DNA of 54,949 nt from Fructilactobacillus sanfranciscensis DSM 20451 (GTDB lineage Bacteria; Bacillota; Bacilli; Lactobacillales; Lactobacillaceae), in NCBI RefSeq assembly GCF_001436035.1, contig NZ_AYYM01000006.1, forward strand, positions 1 to 54,949, written 5' to 3'. The notes beneath the pieces are model-generated. The model made no database searches. It was not told the DNA's origin and was given only the letters and a program-made list of their open reading frames with translations. This document shows positions 1 through 9,981 of this stretch, piece after piece (within the stretch, counting starts at the first letter, position 1; each line of letters begins with the position of its first letter). A program made the position numbers and the translations under genes.

Positions 1-102
1 CTTATTTGCACCAACCAAAATCGGTAAATATAAATCCGTATCAGAAGGCATTGGATTGTCCTTATGCGTTGCAACTAATATTTTAATATTCATTTTTTTC
101 AT
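1..102 (-). CDS. DUF4422 glycosyltransferase-like protein, N-terminal fragment cut by window edge
   Basis: Thirty-four codons are visible from an ATG at 102, preceded by an AAAGGA ribosome binding site at 112-118; a second in-frame ATG at 93 is less well placed. The peptide starts MKKMNIKILVATHKD and continues with MPSDTDLYLPI, the N-terminal signature of DUF4422 proteins. These are found in exopolysaccharide or capsule clusters and are thought to act as glycosyltransferases. The rest of the gene lies beyond the left edge. An exopolysaccharide locus there is inferred from the family and is not seen. Confidence 0.6.
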   Translation of the reverse strand, partial: MKKMNIKILVATHKDNPMPSDTDLYLPILVGANK

Positions 103-130
103 TAAATTATCGTCCTTTCACAAATGCAAA

Positions 131-250
131 GTTTGAACTACTCCCACTTAGCTAAGCCTACGGCTTGACGCTTGAAGTGGGAGATTCTGGGAACATCGCA
201 TACTTACTCTACCGGTTCTAAGTGAACTTTTGAGCAGAGGTTACGACTAA
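131..250 (-). mobile_element. Probable right-end remnant of an IS200/IS605 (tnpB-type) element
   Basis: A strong hairpin has arms CTCCCACTT (141-149) and AAGTGGGAG (175-183), with a small inner stem AAGCC/GGCTT (154-158/162-166). On the minus strand it is preceded by a segment containing GTTCCCAGAATCTCCC and followed by AGTAGTTCAA. This arrangement resembles the right ends of IS200/IS605-family elements in lactobacilli, where tnpB-associated omegaRNA scaffolds end. No transposase or tnpB reading frame is present nearby, so it is at most a remnant. The family call rests on remembered resemblance. Confidence 0.45.
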
Positions 251-420
251 TAAAAAAATTAATGATAAACTATCTCCAAATAAAAAATAAACTCAAAAAT
301 TCATTTCTAAATGTATATAAAACTATGCTGTGGCTTCCTCTTATTTCTTTACTAGTTATTCCTATCTTTAATTTTAAGAAAAAACATGACAATTATTAAG
401 TTTTCGTAATTATATTATTA
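251..420. other. Intergenic AT-rich stretch with no supported gene
   Basis: Between the hairpin remnant and the dnaJ terminator no reading frame has a credible ribosome binding site. A 24-codon hydrophobic frame on the plus strand (326-400) has no Shine-Dalgarno sequence and is not called. Confidence 0.5.
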
Positions 421-457
421 AAAAAAGCGATTGAATTCAAAATTCAATCGCTTTTTT
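421..457 (-). terminator. Rho-independent terminator after dnaJ
   Basis: A perfect 17-bp stem (421-437 with 441-457) with a 3-base loop is flanked by A and T runs, so it can work in both directions. It lies just after the dnaJ stop and ends the hrcA-grpE-dnaK-dnaJ operon. The core of its stem recurs at 23114-23154. Confidence 0.9.
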
Positions 458-460
458 AAA

Positions 461-1594
461 CTATTTATTCAATTTGTCTTTCAATTTCTCAAAGAAACCT
501 TTATTTTCTTGTGATTTGTCTCCACTAGCTTCTGCAAATGCTCGCAATGCTAATTTTTGATCAGCATTAAGTTTTTTAGGGGTATCAATCATTACTTTAA
601 CTAATTCATCACCCTTACTTTCACTGTGTAAACGAGGAGCACCTTTCCCACGCAATTTGAAGACAGTGCCAGTTTGCGTTCCAGCCGGAATCTTCAATTT
701 ACCATCACCGTAAACCGTCTTAACATCGATTTCGTTACCAAGCGCAGCATCTGTAAATGAGATGGTCTTGTCATAGTAAATGGTTGAACCATTTCGTCTG
801 AATTCTTTACTTGGTGAAACACTAAAGATAATGTAAAGATCACCATAAGGTCCACCATTTTCTCCAGCATTTCCTTGGCCTTGAAGCCGCATTTGTTGAC
901 CTTCTTCAACTCCAGCAGGAACATTAACCTCAACTTTATGTTCTTCTTCAATTTTACCGATTCCACCACATTTAGGACATTTTTCCTTAATGATTTTACC
1001 AGTTCCGTGACACTTAGGACAAGCAGTCTGGGTTTGCATTTGTCCCATTGGCGTATTAACTGTTCTCATCACAACTCCAGAACCATAACAGTCAGGACAA
1101 GTTTCCGGATGCGTTCCTGGTTTAGCACCAGTTCCATGACAATCAGGACATTGAGCTTGGCGATGATAGGTAATTGTCTTTTTAGCCCCAAAAATAGCTT
1201 CGTCAAAGGTTAGATTTAGTTGGTATTGTAAATCTTCTCCTCGTCTGGGAGCAGTTGGATCTTGACGTTGACGACGACCTCCGCCAAAAAGATCACTAAA
1301 GATGTCGGAGAAGTCACCATAGTTAGCACCACCGCCAAAACCGCCACCTTGACCTCCGCCACCAAATCCTTGAGGACCATCGGCTGAACCGTATTGATCA
1401 TAGTTAGCCCGTTTTTGTTTATCACTTAAAACTTCATAAGCTTCTGTAATTTCTTTAAATTTTGCTTCTGCTCCAGGTTCTTTATTAATATCTGGATGAT
1501 ATTTCTTTGATAGATGTCGATATGCGTGACTAATATCTTTATCGGTGGCATCTTTAGAAATTCCTAAAATATCATAATAATTTTTATCAGCCAT
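461..1594 (-). CDS. dnaJ: Chaperone protein DnaJ (Hsp40)
   Basis: Co-chaperone that delivers unfolded clients to DnaK and stimulates its ATPase in the cytoplasm. The J domain (about 1-70) carries HPD at 33-35, followed by a Gly/Phe-rich linker. A zinc-binding region (about 145-215) has four CxxCxGxG motifs, and C-terminal substrate-binding domains follow. The start is ATG at 1594 (MADKNYYDIL) because GTGGAGG lies just upstream; an upstream in-frame start would add four residues without its own site. The 377-residue length is normal. It is the last gene of the heat-shock operon, separated from dnaK by a hairpin at 1621-1657. Confidence 0.97.
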   Translation of the reverse strand: MADKNYYDILGISKDATDKDISHAYRHLSKKYHPDINKEPGAEAKFKEITEAYEVLSDKQKRANYDQYGSADGPQGFGGGGQGGGFGGGANYGDFSDIFSDLFGGGRRQRQDPTAPRRGEDLQYQLNLTFDEAIFGAKKTITYHRQAQCPDCHGTGAKPGTHPETCPDCYGSGVVMRTVNTPMGQMQTQTACPKCHGTGKIIKEKCPKCGGIGKIEEEHKVEVNVPAGVEEGQQMRLQGQGNAGENGGPYGDLYIIFSVSPSKEFRRNGSTIYYDKTISFTDAALGNEIDVKTVYGDGKLKIPAGTQTGTVFKLRGKGAPRLHSESKGDELVKVMIDTPKKLNADQKLALRAFAEASGDKSQENKGFFEKLKDKLNK

Positions 1595-1620
1595 GATAAC
1601 CTCCACTTTAATTTAATTAC

Positions 1621-1657
1621 AAAAAGCCAAAGCCAACCGAAGTGGCTTTGGCTTTTT
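1621..1657 (-). terminator. Terminator-like hairpin between dnaK and dnaJ
   Basis: A 15-bp stem AAAAAGCCAAAGCCA / TGGCTTTGGCTTTTT with a short loop ends in a T run on the minus strand. It probably lowers dnaJ transcription relative to dnaK, or stabilises the upstream mRNA. No separate dnaJ promoter is obvious after it, so partial read-through is inferred. Confidence 0.8.
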
Positions 1658-1684
1658 GTAAATTTTTACTACTTTTGAATCAGA

Positions 1685-3529
1685 TTATTTTTTATCGTCA
1701 TCATGAACTTCGTGGAAGTCACCATCAACAGTGTTGTCATCTTTCTTAGATGCATCACCATTAGCAGCACCGGCTTCTCCACCTTGAGATTGTTGTTGTT
1801 GATATAACTTAACGGCAACAGCTTGAACTTTTTCGTTCAAAGTATCTTTCTTAGCTTTCATATCATCAAGGTTACCATCAGCTTTAGCTTTCTTTAATTC
1901 TTCTTCAGCGTCTTTAACCCCTTTGATTTCGTCTTCAGAAACTTTACCTTCAACGTCTTTCAAAGTTTTATCAGTTTGGAAGATCAATTGGTCAACTTCA
2001 TTGTTTAAGTCAACTTCTTCTTTTTTCTTCTTATCTGCTTCTTCGTTAGCTTTGGCTTCATTCATCATCTTTTCGATTTCTTCATCAGAAAGACCATTCG
2101 AATCCTTGATAGTAATCTTTTGTTCCTTACCAGTTCCTTTATCTTTAGCAGATACATTTACGATACCATTTTTATCGATATCAAATGTAACTTCGATTTG
2201 TGGAATTCCTCGAGGAGCTGCAGGAATGTCAGTCAATTGGAAACGACCCAATGATTTGTTATCTGCAGCCATTGGACGTTCACCTTGTAAGACATGAATA
2301 TCTACAGCAGTTTGGTTATCTGCAGCAGTTGAGAAAGTTTGTGATTTTGAAGTTGGGATAGTCGTGTTCTTTTCGATTAACTTAGTCATGACACCACCCA
2401 TTGTTTCAATACCTAATGACAATGGAGTAACGTCAAGTAAAACAACGTCTTTAACATCACCAGTAAGCACACCACCTTGAACAGCAGCACCTAAAGCAAC
2501 CGCTTCATCAGGGTTAATTGAGTGGTTAGGTTCTTTACCAGACCATTCCTTAACTGCTTCTTGAACGGCAGGAATTCTAGTTGATCCACCATTTAAGATA
2601 ACTTCGTCAATATCACTAGTACTCAAACTAGCATCTTTCAAAGCATTTTCAAATGGAATCTTAGTTTTTTCAACTAAGTCATGAGTTAATTCATTGAACT
2701 TAGCACGAGTAAGCGTAGTTTGTAAATGAAGAGGGCCATTATCGTTTGATGCGATAAATGGAAGACTGATTTCAGTTTGGTTAACACCTGAAAGTTCTTT
2801 CTTAGCTTTTTCAGCAGCATCTTTCAAACGTTGTAAAGCCATCTTATCTTGAGCTAAGTCAACACCGTTTTCTTTCTTGAATTCAGCAACCAAGTAATCA
2901 ATGATTCTTTGGTCAAAGTCGTCCCCACCAAGATGAGTATCACCATTAGTTGAAAGAACTTGGAAAACACCGTCACCTAATTCAAGAACAGATACATCAA
3001 AAGTACCTCCACCTAAATCATAAACAAGAATTTTTTCGTCTTTATCTTGTTTATCCAAACCGTATGCCAATGCAGCAGCAGTAGGTTCGTTAATAATCCG
3101 TTTAACGTCTAATCCAGCAATCTTACCAGCATCTTTAGTAGCTTGACGTTGGGCATCATTAAAGTAAGCAGGAACTGTAATAACTGCTTCACTAACTGTA
3201 TCACCAAGGTAATCTTCAGCATAACCTTTGATGTATTGAAGAATCATTGCAGAAATTTGTTGTGGTGTGTATTTTTTACCATCAATGTCAACTGTGTATC
3301 CTTCTTCACCCATGTGACTCTTAATTGAACGAACAGTATTAGGGTTAGTGATTTCTTGACGTTTTGCCACTTCACCAACTTGAATTTCACCATTCTTAAA
3401 AGCAACTACTGAAGGAGTGGTTCTTGAACCATCAGGATTAGTGATGATTTTTGGTTTTCCACCTTCCATTACAGCAACTGCAGAGTTTGTAGTACCTAAA
3501 TCAATACCAATAACTTTATTACTTGCCAT
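1685..3529 (-). CDS. dnaK: Chaperone protein DnaK (Hsp70)
   Basis: ATP-dependent cytoplasmic chaperone working with DnaJ and GrpE. The N-terminal ATPase domain opens with [11 protein letters not shown] and contains the [10 protein letters not shown] and [10 protein letters not shown] motifs. The substrate-binding domain includes [13 protein letters not shown]. The C-terminal lid is charged and ends with a D/K-rich tail. The 614-residue length is typical of Firmicutes. The start ATG is at 3529 after an AAGGTA-type site. It lies between grpE and dnaJ and should be repressed by HrcA through CIRCE ahead of hrcA. Confidence 0.98.
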   Translation of the reverse strand: MASNKVIGIDLGTTNSAVAVMEGGKPKIITNPDGSRTTPSVVAFKNGEIQVGEVAKRQEITNPNTVRSIKSHMGEEGYTVDIDGKKYTPQQISAMILQYIKGYAEDYLGDTVSEAVITVPAYFNDAQRQATKDAGKIAGLDVKRIINEPTAAALAYGLDKQDKDEKILVYDLGGGTFDVSVLELGDGVFQVLSTNGDTHLGGDDFDQRIIDYLVAEFKKENGVDLAQDKMALQRLKDAAEKAKKELSGVNQTEISLPFIASNDNGPLHLQTTLTRAKFNELTHDLVEKTKIPFENALKDASLSTSDIDEVILNGGSTRIPAVQEAVKEWSGKEPNHSINPDEAVALGAAVQGGVLTGDVKDVVLLDVTPLSLGIETMGGVMTKLIEKNTTIPTSKSQTFSTAADNQTAVDIHVLQGERPMAADNKSLGRFQLTDIPAAPRGIPQIEVTFDIDKNGIVNVSAKDKGTGKEQKITIKDSNGLSDEEIEKMMNEAKANEEADKKKKEEVDLNNEVDQLIFQTDKTLKDVEGKVSEDEIKGVKDAEEELKKAKADGNLDDMKAKKDTLNEKVQAVAVKLYQQQQSQGGEAGAANGDASKKDDNTVDGDFHEVHDDDKK

Positions 3530-3582
3530 TTTAAATACCTTCTTTAAATTTATTTTTTTATTTAATTAATTAATAGTTATAA

Positions 3583-4125
3583 CTATTGTGCTACAACTAC
3601 CATTGCTGGCCGGAGCACCCGATCAGCAAGTTTATAACCACTTTGTAAAACTTGAACAACTGTATCAGCAGGATGATCATCATCTGCTGGAACGGTTTGA
3701 ACAGCTTGATGAAGTTCTGGGTCAAAAGCAACCCCATCTGCATCGATTTCCTTGATATCATTATCATTTAATGCTTTTTCAAGGTGTTTGTAAACCATTT
3801 CGATTCCAGTTTTAAGTTGTTGACCACTATCGTTATCAACTTGAACTTGTAAAGCACGCTTTAAATCATCCATTACTGGAACGACTTCTTTAGCTAGTCT
3901 TTGTGCTCCATATTTAGCAAGGGCACTTTGTTCTTTTTGACTACGCTTTTGCATGTTTTGAATTTCAGCTTGAGCACGCAAATAATCATTTTGTGAATCG
4001 TCTAATTGTTGTTGTAATTCAGCAATTTTAGCTGATAATGCATTAACTTTAGAATCAGACTTTGGTTCTTCAACCGCTTCATCTTTTATTATCGGTTGCT
4101 TATCTTCAGCTTTTTTCTTTGACAT
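3583..4125 (-). CDS. grpE: Nucleotide exchange factor GrpE
   Basis: Dimeric factor that releases ADP from DnaK. The 180-residue protein has an acidic, lysine-rich N-terminus, a long coiled-coil helix (about 30-90, including AEIQNMQKRSQKE) and a C-terminal beta domain with GVAFDPELHQAV and the VLQSGYKLADRVLRPA motif, which is diagnostic. The start ATG at 4125 follows AAAGGAGGG. It lies 12 bases after hrcA and 53 bases before dnaK. Confidence 0.97.
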   Translation of the reverse strand: MSKKKAEDKQPIIKDEAVEEPKSDSKVNALSAKIAELQQQLDDSQNDYLRAQAEIQNMQKRSQKEQSALAKYGAQRLAKEVVPVMDDLKRALQVQVDNDSGQQLKTGIEMVYKHLEKALNDNDIKEIDADGVAFDPELHQAVQTVPADDDHPADTVVQVLQSGYKLADRVLRPAMVVVAQ

Positions 4126-4137
4126 GTCAACCCTCCT

Positions 4138-5178
4138 TTACTGATCATAACTACGATAATAACCGGAAATTCGATTTTTCAATTCGTGGCGAAAGGCATC
4201 AACTACTCCCAACATATTCGGATATGACATCCGCATTGGACCAATCAACGCAATTCTACCAATTCCATGATTACCTAAATCATAACTTCCGGTAATTATG
4301 CTGTAATCTTTTAACCAATCATTATCAAATTCAGCTCCAATTTTAACTGAAATTGGCTTTGAACTTTTTTCTAACAAAGCATCAATTCCGTTATCGTTAT
4401 TAAACATCGAATATAATGATTTGATTTTAGAAAAATCTTGTTTGCCATTTTGTTCGAACATATTCATTTGACCACTAATGAAATAATGATCATCATCAAT
4501 TTTACTCAAAATAGCTTGAATTGCTCGAACAAATTGTTTTGTATCAGGAAGATATGTGTGCAACTCAGTCAATATTTTTGATTGAAAAACTTGTTTAACT
4601 TCACGCGCAGTCTTACCAACTAATTGTTGATTTAATAAGTTAGTTGCGAGTGATAATTGTGAATCAATATACTGATTCGTTACCAAAAATGACTGACTTT
4701 CCACTTGTTCATTTCCCATTACGATTACCACCATCATGCGATTTAACCCAAGATTGACCAACTGAAGATGCTTAATTGTATTTTCAGTTGTTAATTCTGG
4801 ACTAAACGTTAGGGCTGTATAATCAGTAAGATGTGAAAGGATATCAGCAGACTGACGAACAATCTCATCAATTTGCTGAAAAGAACCATCTAACATTTCA
4901 CTAATGTACTCTAATCGCTTTGTATCAAGCTTTGCAGGTTTAGCTAAATTATCAATATAATATCGATAACCTTGATTAGAAGGTACTCTTCCAGAAGAAG
5001 TATGCAACTTCTCAATGAAATTTTGATGACTTAAAACGGCCATTTCATTTCGAATCGTTGCTGAACTAACATGAATCGGTAATTGTTCAGCTAAAGCCTT
5101 AGATCCAATAGGAACACCAGTTTTAGAATAATCATCAATAATATACTTTAGTATCATTGACTGTCGTTCTGTCAGCAT
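4138..5178 (-). CDS. hrcA: Heat-inducible transcription repressor HrcA
   Basis: Repressor that binds CIRCE operators and needs GroEL for activity. The N-terminal winged helix starts MLTERQSMILKYIIDDY and includes VSSATIRNEM, the recognition region typical of HrcA. The C-terminal part carries GAEFDNDWLKDYSIITGSY and GRIALIGPMRMSYP. I place the start at the ATG at 5178, 9-10 bases after AAGGAAG; the ATG at 5184 is too close to that site. This gives 346 residues, normal for the family. First gene of the operon, directly downstream of CIRCE, so autoregulated. Confidence 0.95.
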   Translation of the reverse strand: MLTERQSMILKYIIDDYSKTGVPIGSKALAEQLPIHVSSATIRNEMAVLSHQNFIEKLHTSSGRVPSNQGYRYYIDNLAKPAKLDTKRLEYISEMLDGSFQQIDEIVRQSADILSHLTDYTALTFSPELTTENTIKHLQLVNLGLNRMMVVIVMGNEQVESQSFLVTNQYIDSQLSLATNLLNQQLVGKTAREVKQVFQSKILTELHTYLPDTKQFVRAIQAILSKIDDDHYFISGQMNMFEQNGKQDFSKIKSLYSMFNNDNGIDALLEKSSKPISVKIGAEFDNDWLKDYSIITGSYDLGNHGIGRIALIGPMRMSYPNMLGVVDAFRHELKNRISGYYRSYDQ

Positions 5179-5194
5179 CTTCATCACTTCCTTT

Positions 5195-5221
5195 TTAGCA
5201 CTCACACATTTCAAGTGCTAA
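5195..5221 (-). promoter_or_regulatory. CIRCE operator (HrcA binding site)
   Basis: TTAGCACTC (5195-5203), 9 spacer bases, then AAGTGCTAA (5213-5221). This matches the consensus TTAGCACTC-N9-GAGTGCTAA with one mismatch in the second arm. It lies between the promoter and the hrcA start. Confidence 0.95.
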
Positions 5222-5232
5222 GGTACATTTAT

Positions 5233-5261
5233 AGAGTACCAAGGAATAAAGTTAAGGTCAA
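5233..5261 (-). promoter_or_regulatory. SigA-type promoter of the hrcA operon
   Basis: Read on the minus strand: TTGACC (5261-5256), 17-base spacer, TACTCT (5238-5233). CIRCE lies immediately downstream, the expected arrangement for HrcA repression. Confidence 0.75.
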
Positions 5262-5270
5262 GAATTAAGC

Positions 5271-6212
5271 TTAACCATTATTTTTAAAATACGTACGCGT
5301 ATTAATTTCATCCCGTTTAAGTTGTTCAATCAAAGCTTCTTTACCAGTATACTTGACTTCATCACGCATTTTCTTTAGCCACTGAACTTTAACTTCATTA
5401 CCATAAATATTTTGGTTAAAACCTAGAATGTTAATTTCAATTGTAACCGGATTATGATCCCCAAAAGTTACGTTTCTGCCAATGGAAGCCATCGCTGGCA
5501 ACCATTGATCATTGACTAGCATGCTTACAATGTAAACTCCTTCAGAAGGAAGCTGTTGAAATTCACTATATTCAAGATTAGCAGTTGGAAAACCTAAAGT
5601 CCGTCCCCGTGCTAATCCATGAATTACTGTACCAGTCGTTTCAAATGAATATCCCAATAAATCATTAACAGTTAGCATATGACCGTCTTCTAAATTACGA
5701 CGAATACGCGTAGAACTAATCTTTTTATCATCTAATCGGTCAGCTGGAACGGTGTTTACATTAAAACGGCCTTGTGCATAACCTGGTAAATCTTTCATTG
5801 TTGCCTTTTTGGCTCCATAAGTATGGTCAAATCCTGCCACTACGGTATCAACATTCATTCGCATTAGAAAGTTATCTACAAAAGCTTGTGGTTTTTGGGC
5901 CTGGAAAGCAAAGTTATAATTCACGCGATAAACAATATCAACACCAAGCTTTGCAAACAAATCAACTTTCCTCTCCCAAATAGAAAGATACCGAGCTGCA
6001 TTTCCTTCCAATTTTTTGTAAACCAGAGCAGGATGGTGATCATAAGTTAAAACTGCCAATGGTAAATCCTTTTGCTTTGCAATTTTTTGAGCTTGTTTAA
6101 TCACCTTTTGATGTCCCAAATGGACACCATCAAAAAACCCCATTGCTAAAACAATTGGACGTTTAAATTCAATTTTTTTACTAATTGGATAAGACAAATT
6201 GATAACTTTCAT
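5271..6212 (-). CDS. ribF: Bifunctional riboflavin kinase / FAD synthetase RibF
   Basis: Makes FMN from riboflavin and FAD from FMN. The N-terminal adenylyltransferase domain has GFFDGVHLGHQKVI at about 25-38, an HxGH-type nucleotide-binding motif, and STRIRRNLEDG. The C-terminal kinase domain has GRTLGFPTANLE near 200-214. The 313-residue length is normal. The start ATG is 8 bases after truB, so the two are co-transcribed, as in many Firmicutes. Confidence 0.96.
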   Translation of the reverse strand: MKVINLSYPISKKIEFKRPIVLAMGFFDGVHLGHQKVIKQAQKIAKQKDLPLAVLTYDHHPALVYKKLEGNAARYLSIWERKVDLFAKLGVDIVYRVNYNFAFQAQKPQAFVDNFLMRMNVDTVVAGFDHTYGAKKATMKDLPGYAQGRFNVNTVPADRLDDKKISSTRIRRNLEDGHMLTVNDLLGYSFETTGTVIHGLARGRTLGFPTANLEYSEFQQLPSEGVYIVSMLVNDQWLPAMASIGRNVTFGDHNPVTIEINILGFNQNIYGNEVKVQWLKKMRDEVKYTGKEALIEQLKRDEINTRTYFKNNG

Positions 6213-6220
6213 AACTTCCC

Positions 6221-7132
6221 CTAATCAAGATTAAACATTTTAAATGGTTTATATTGTTGCTTTTCTTCACTGCGTTCGTATAATGCTCGATCAACTCCAT
6301 CATAACAAAGTAAAACAAATTCATCATTTGAATTAACTTCATTAAAACGCAAAAAAGCTCCATTTTTGATGCGAGACCATTGTTGATCTGTCAAATTAAT
6401 TTTGACATAATTTTCCAAAGCTTTGCCAATTGGATAAATTAATGATGCTAATTCACCATTTTGGGAAGCTTTTTCTAATTGTTCAAAAGTAACTGTTTCG
6501 TCTAATGTGAAACCTCCACTTTTAATTCTAGTTAGTTGTGACATTACAGCAGGAATACCAAACTTTTTTCCAAAATCTACAGCCAATGTTCTCACATATG
6601 TCCCTTTACCACAGCCTACTTCAAAAAAAATGGTTTGCGTGTGCGTTTTTTCATCAATGATTGATTGACCTAGTTCTTTAAAGTAATCTATTCTAGCAAT
6701 TCGTTTTGGCCGTTCAACTGTTTCACCATGACGAGCATAATCATATAGACGACGACCGTTAACTTTCACAGCTGAAAACATCGGTGGAATTTGAGTAATG
6801 TTACCAACAAAATTATTTAAACCAGTTTGAATTTGTTTATCAGTTAAAGGTTTAAAGTCATAATTTTCAGCTATAATTTCTCCATCTAGATCTTCAGTAG
6901 TTGTTGAAAAACCTAACGTAATAGAACCCCGATAGATTTTTCCAGATGCCATTAAAAAATCTACTACTTTAGTGGCATGACCTAAACAAACTGGTAAAAC
7001 ACCATCTACATTAGGATCTAAGGTTCCACTATGTCCAATTCTTTTTTGGTGAATAATATGCCGCATTTTACTGATACAATCAAAACTCGTCATGCCCAAT
7101 GGTTTATATAAAGGAATTATTCCAGTAATCAT
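6221..7132 (-). CDS. truB: tRNA pseudouridine(55) synthase TruB
   Basis: Converts U55 to pseudouridine in the T-loop of tRNAs. The catalytic motif GHSGTLDPNVDGVLP is at 33-47, with Asp39 as the expected nucleophile; KVNGRRLYDYAR and GTYVRTLAVD are also family motifs. The 303-residue length is typical. The start ATG at 7132 follows GAGGTGAC. A terminator separates it from rbfA, yet it is tightly linked to ribF. Its promoter is not clear, so it may rely on read-through from the infB operon. Confidence 0.97.
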   Translation of the reverse strand: MITGIIPLYKPLGMTSFDCISKMRHIIHQKRIGHSGTLDPNVDGVLPVCLGHATKVVDFLMASGKIYRGSITLGFSTTTEDLDGEIIAENYDFKPLTDKQIQTGLNNFVGNITQIPPMFSAVKVNGRRLYDYARHGETVERPKRIARIDYFKELGQSIIDEKTHTQTIFFEVGCGKGTYVRTLAVDFGKKFGIPAVMSQLTRIKSGGFTLDETVTFEQLEKASQNGELASLIYPIGKALENYVKINLTDQQWSRIKNGAFLRFNEVNSNDEFVLLCYDGVDRALYERSEEKQQYKPFKMFNLD

Positions 7133-7160
7133 GTTGTCACCTCATTTATTTATGTACGCA

Positions 7161-7199
7161 AAAATGACTGAGAACGAGCTGTTCTCAGTCACCTTTTTT
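7161..7199 (-). terminator. Terminator after rbfA
   Basis: The stem GACTGAGAAC (7166-7175) pairs with GTTCTCAGTC (7181-7190) around a 5-base loop, with A and T runs on both sides. It ends the rimP-nusA-infB-rbfA transcript, at least in part. Confidence 0.85.
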
Positions 7200-7548
7200 A
7201 TTGTTCGCGTTTTAATTTATTAATTAATTCATCAATCTTACTTCCGTATTGAATTGATTGATCCTTTTCAAAATGAATCTCAGGTGTAACGTAAATACTC
7301 AAACGATGTCCAAGTTCACCACGGATTAATCCAGTAGCTTTATCAAGTCCTTTTTGAACTTGTTCTTGATCTTTTTCATCGTCTTTTAAAGTACTATAAA
7401 AAATAGTAGCTTGTTGTAAATCACCAGTAGCTTTAACTCCAGTGATTGTTATTCCTTGAACTCGAGGATCACGAACTCTTTTTAGTAGAATATCATCTAC
7501 TTCTCGTTGAATTTCTTGTTGTAATCTTCCAACCCGATATTGAGCCAT
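7198..7548 (-). CDS. rbfA: 30S ribosome-binding factor RbfA
   Basis: Small KH-fold protein that assists late 16S rRNA maturation and cold adaptation. The 116 residues begin MAQYRVGRLQQEIQREVDDI and contain VQGITITGVKATGDLQQATIFYS-type family sequence. It follows infB by 20 bases, the conserved Firmicutes order. The stop codon overlaps the start of the terminator region. Confidence 0.96.
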   Translation of the reverse strand: MAQYRVGRLQQEIQREVDDILLKRVRDPRVQGITITGVKATGDLQQATIFYSTLKDDEKDQEQVQKGLDKATGLIRGELGHRLSIYVTPEIHFEKDQSIQYGSKIDELINKLKREQ

Positions 7549-7568
7549 GTCAAAACTCTCCTTTCTAA

Positions 7569-9965
7569 TTATTTAGGAGCAACTTCTTTCATTTGGTAGG
7601 CTTCAACAACATCTCCTTCTTTGATGTCATTGTAATTTTCAATTGTAAGTCCACATTCATGACCTTGCTTAACTTCTTTAACATCATCTTTGAAACGCTT
7701 CAAACTACCAATTTCACCGTCATATTTAACAACGTTATCACGAATTAAACGAACTTTACTGTCATTCTTAATGTAACCTTCGTTTACCATTCCACCAGCA
7801 ATTGTACCAACTGCTGAAGCTTTGTAAATTTGACGAACTTCAACACTACCGGTAACTTCTTCAACAAAAGTTGGATCAAGTTTACCTTTCATAGCTGCAG
7901 TCACATCATCAATGGCGTTATAGATAACTTGGTAAAGACGAATATCAACTTTATCAGTTTCTGCTTGAATTTTTGCTTGAGGTGTAGGACGAACGTTAAA
8001 TCCAATAATAATTGCATTACTTGCTTTTGCAAGTGCAATATCACTTTCATTAACTGCTCCAACTGATGAGTGAATTACTTTAACATTAACACCTTCTACA
8101 TCAATTTTCTTTAAACTACCAGCAAGTGCTTCAACTGAACCTTGTACATCTGCTTTAATAATGACATTAACTTGTTTCATATCTTCTTGTTTCATTGAAT
8201 CAAATAAGTTATCAAGTGTAACTCGATTATTTTGTTTACGTTCTTCCATTTGTGCTTCTTTAGCACGTTCTTCTCCAGCAGCACGAGCCGTTTTTTCATC
8301 ATTAAAGACAATGAAACGATCTCCTGCTTCTGGAACGTCATTCAATCCAGTAATTTCTACTGGAGTTGATGGTGTAGCAGATTCAATTTCTTGACCAAGC
8401 TCGTTTGTCATTGTACGAACACGTCCAAAAGTATCACCAACAACAATTGGATCACCTTTATGAAGTGTACCTTGTTGTACAAGTAATGTAGCAACAGGTC
8501 CTTTACCACGATCAAGTCGAGCTTCAACTACTGAACCAGCTCCATTTTGTTTAGGGTTAGCTTTAAGTTCCATCACGTCTGCTTGAAGAAGAACCATGTT
8601 AAGTAAATCATCAACGTTAGTACCATTTTTAGCTGAAATATCAACAAAAATAGTATCACCACCATAATCTTCTGGAACTAAACCATAACCCATTAATTGT
8701 TCTTTAACGTGGTTAGGATTTGCTCCAGCTTTATCGATCTTATTAACGGCTACGATAATTGGAGTTCCAGCAGCTTTAGCATGATCAATTGCTTCCACGG
8801 TTTGTGGCATAACTCCATCATCGGCAGCAACAACTAAAATTGTAATATCAGTGATATTTGCTCCACGAGCACGCATTTCAGTAAAGGCCGCATGTCCAGG
8901 TGTATCCAAGAAGGTAATGTCTTTTCCATCAAGATGGAGTTGGTAAGCACCAATTGCTTGAGTAATTCCACCGGCTTCTCCAGAAGTGATATGAGAATGT
9001 CTCAAATAATCAAGTAAAGTGGTTTTACCATGATCAACATGTCCCATGATTGTAACAACTGGTGGACGAGGTGCCTCATAAGCTGTATTATTTTCTGCTT
9101 CTTCAAAGAACTTATCAATATCTGAAACATCGACATGTTTCTTTTCTTCAGCCTTAATTCCATAATCTTCAGCTAAAACTTCGATTGTATCTTTATCAAG
9201 TGATTGATTTTGATTAACCATCATTCCAAGCATAAATAATTTCTTGATAATTTCTGCTGGTTCACGATGTAATAACTTACCTAAATCTTGGGCATTCATC
9301 CCATCTTCGTAAGCTAATACTTCTGGCAATGGACGATCTTTACGTACTGAAGGTCCCTTTTTCTTATTTTGGCGAATTCGTTGGTTTTTTGAATACATAC
9401 CAGCAAATGGATTACGCCCTTTACGGTTATTACGACGTTTTTTCTTGTTATTACGGTTGTTTAAACTACCACCAAATTTTCCGCTTCCACTATTGGTTGA
9501 ACGAGTTTGAGTTGTACTTGTACTCTTAGCATGCGTTTGTGTTTTATTAGTAGTTTGTTGTGGCTTTCCACTATTTCTTTGAGCGTTGTTGTTATGTGAA
9601 TTATTGCTATGGTGAGTTTTACTTGCACTATGATTGGTATTTGAGTGATTGCCTTGCTGATTACTATTAACATGGTTGTTATTAGATGGCTTTGCACTAT
9701 TAGTACGATTTTGTGAAGCGGTAGTTGTGTGATGGTTACCACTATTTGTATGAGTACTCTTAGCACCTGCAGGTTTAGCTGTTGTTTTTTTAGCAGCTAC
9801 TTTGTGGTTACTATTTAACATTGCTTTTACCGTCTTTTCTTCTGCAGCATCTAATCCAGACATATGGTTTTTAACATCATATCCTTTTGATTGAGCTGCT
9901 GTTAGGATTTTTTTACTTGGCAAATTTAATTCTTTGGCCAATTCATAAATTCTCTTTTTAGGCAT
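7569..9965 (-). CDS. infB: Translation initiation factor IF-2
   Basis: GTPase that places initiator tRNA on the 30S subunit. The 798-residue protein has an N-terminal IF2_N module ([18 protein letters not shown]), a long low-complexity linker rich in Asn, His, Ser and Thr (about 55-170), a basic stretch ([12 protein letters not shown]), a second IF2_N module ([18 protein letters not shown]) and the G domain with [16 protein letters not shown] and NKID. Domains II-IV follow. The Asn/His-rich linker differs from the Glu/Ala/Lys-rich linker common elsewhere. It lies between ylxQ and rbfA. Confidence 0.97.
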   Translation of the reverse strand: MPKKRIYELAKELNLPSKKILTAAQSKGYDVKNHMSGLDAAEEKTVKAMLNSNHKVAAKKTTAKPAGAKSTHTNSGNHHTTTASQNRTNSAKPSNNNHVNSNQQGNHSNTNHSASKTHHSNNSHNNNAQRNSGKPQQTTNKTQTHAKSTSTTQTRSTNSGSGKFGGSLNNRNNKKKRRNNRKGRNPFAGMYSKNQRIRQNKKKGPSVRKDRPLPEVLAYEDGMNAQDLGKLLHREPAEIIKKLFMLGMMVNQNQSLDKDTIEVLAEDYGIKAEEKKHVDVSDIDKFFEEAENNTAYEAPRPPVVTIMGHVDHGKTTLLDYLRHSHITSGEAGGITQAIGAYQLHLDGKDITFLDTPGHAAFTEMRARGANITDITILVVAADDGVMPQTVEAIDHAKAAGTPIIVAVNKIDKAGANPNHVKEQLMGYGLVPEDYGGDTIFVDISAKNGTNVDDLLNMVLLQADVMELKANPKQNGAGSVVEARLDRGKGPVATLLVQQGTLHKGDPIVVGDTFGRVRTMTNELGQEIESATPSTPVEITGLNDVPEAGDRFIVFNDEKTARAAGEERAKEAQMEERKQNNRVTLDNLFDSMKQEDMKQVNVIIKADVQGSVEALAGSLKKIDVEGVNVKVIHSSVGAVNESDIALAKASNAIIIGFNVRPTPQAKIQAETDKVDIRLYQVIYNAIDDVTAAMKGKLDPTFVEEVTGSVEVRQIYKASAVGTIAGGMVNEGYIKNDSKVRLIRDNVVKYDGEIGSLKRFKDDVKEVKQGHECGLTIENYNDIKEGDVVEAYQMKEVAPK

Positions 9966-9981
9966 AGAATCACTCTCCTTA

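Noticed and set aside
326-400. 24-codon hydrophobic open frame with a basic tail, plus strand, toxin-like in look
   Set aside because: No Shine-Dalgarno site, no antisense partner or repeat, and the AT-rich region easily gives such frames by chance.
1923-2297. Long antisense frames within dnaK and many other core genes
   Set aside because: They are complements of strongly conserved coding sequence, lack ribosome binding sites and show no family features.
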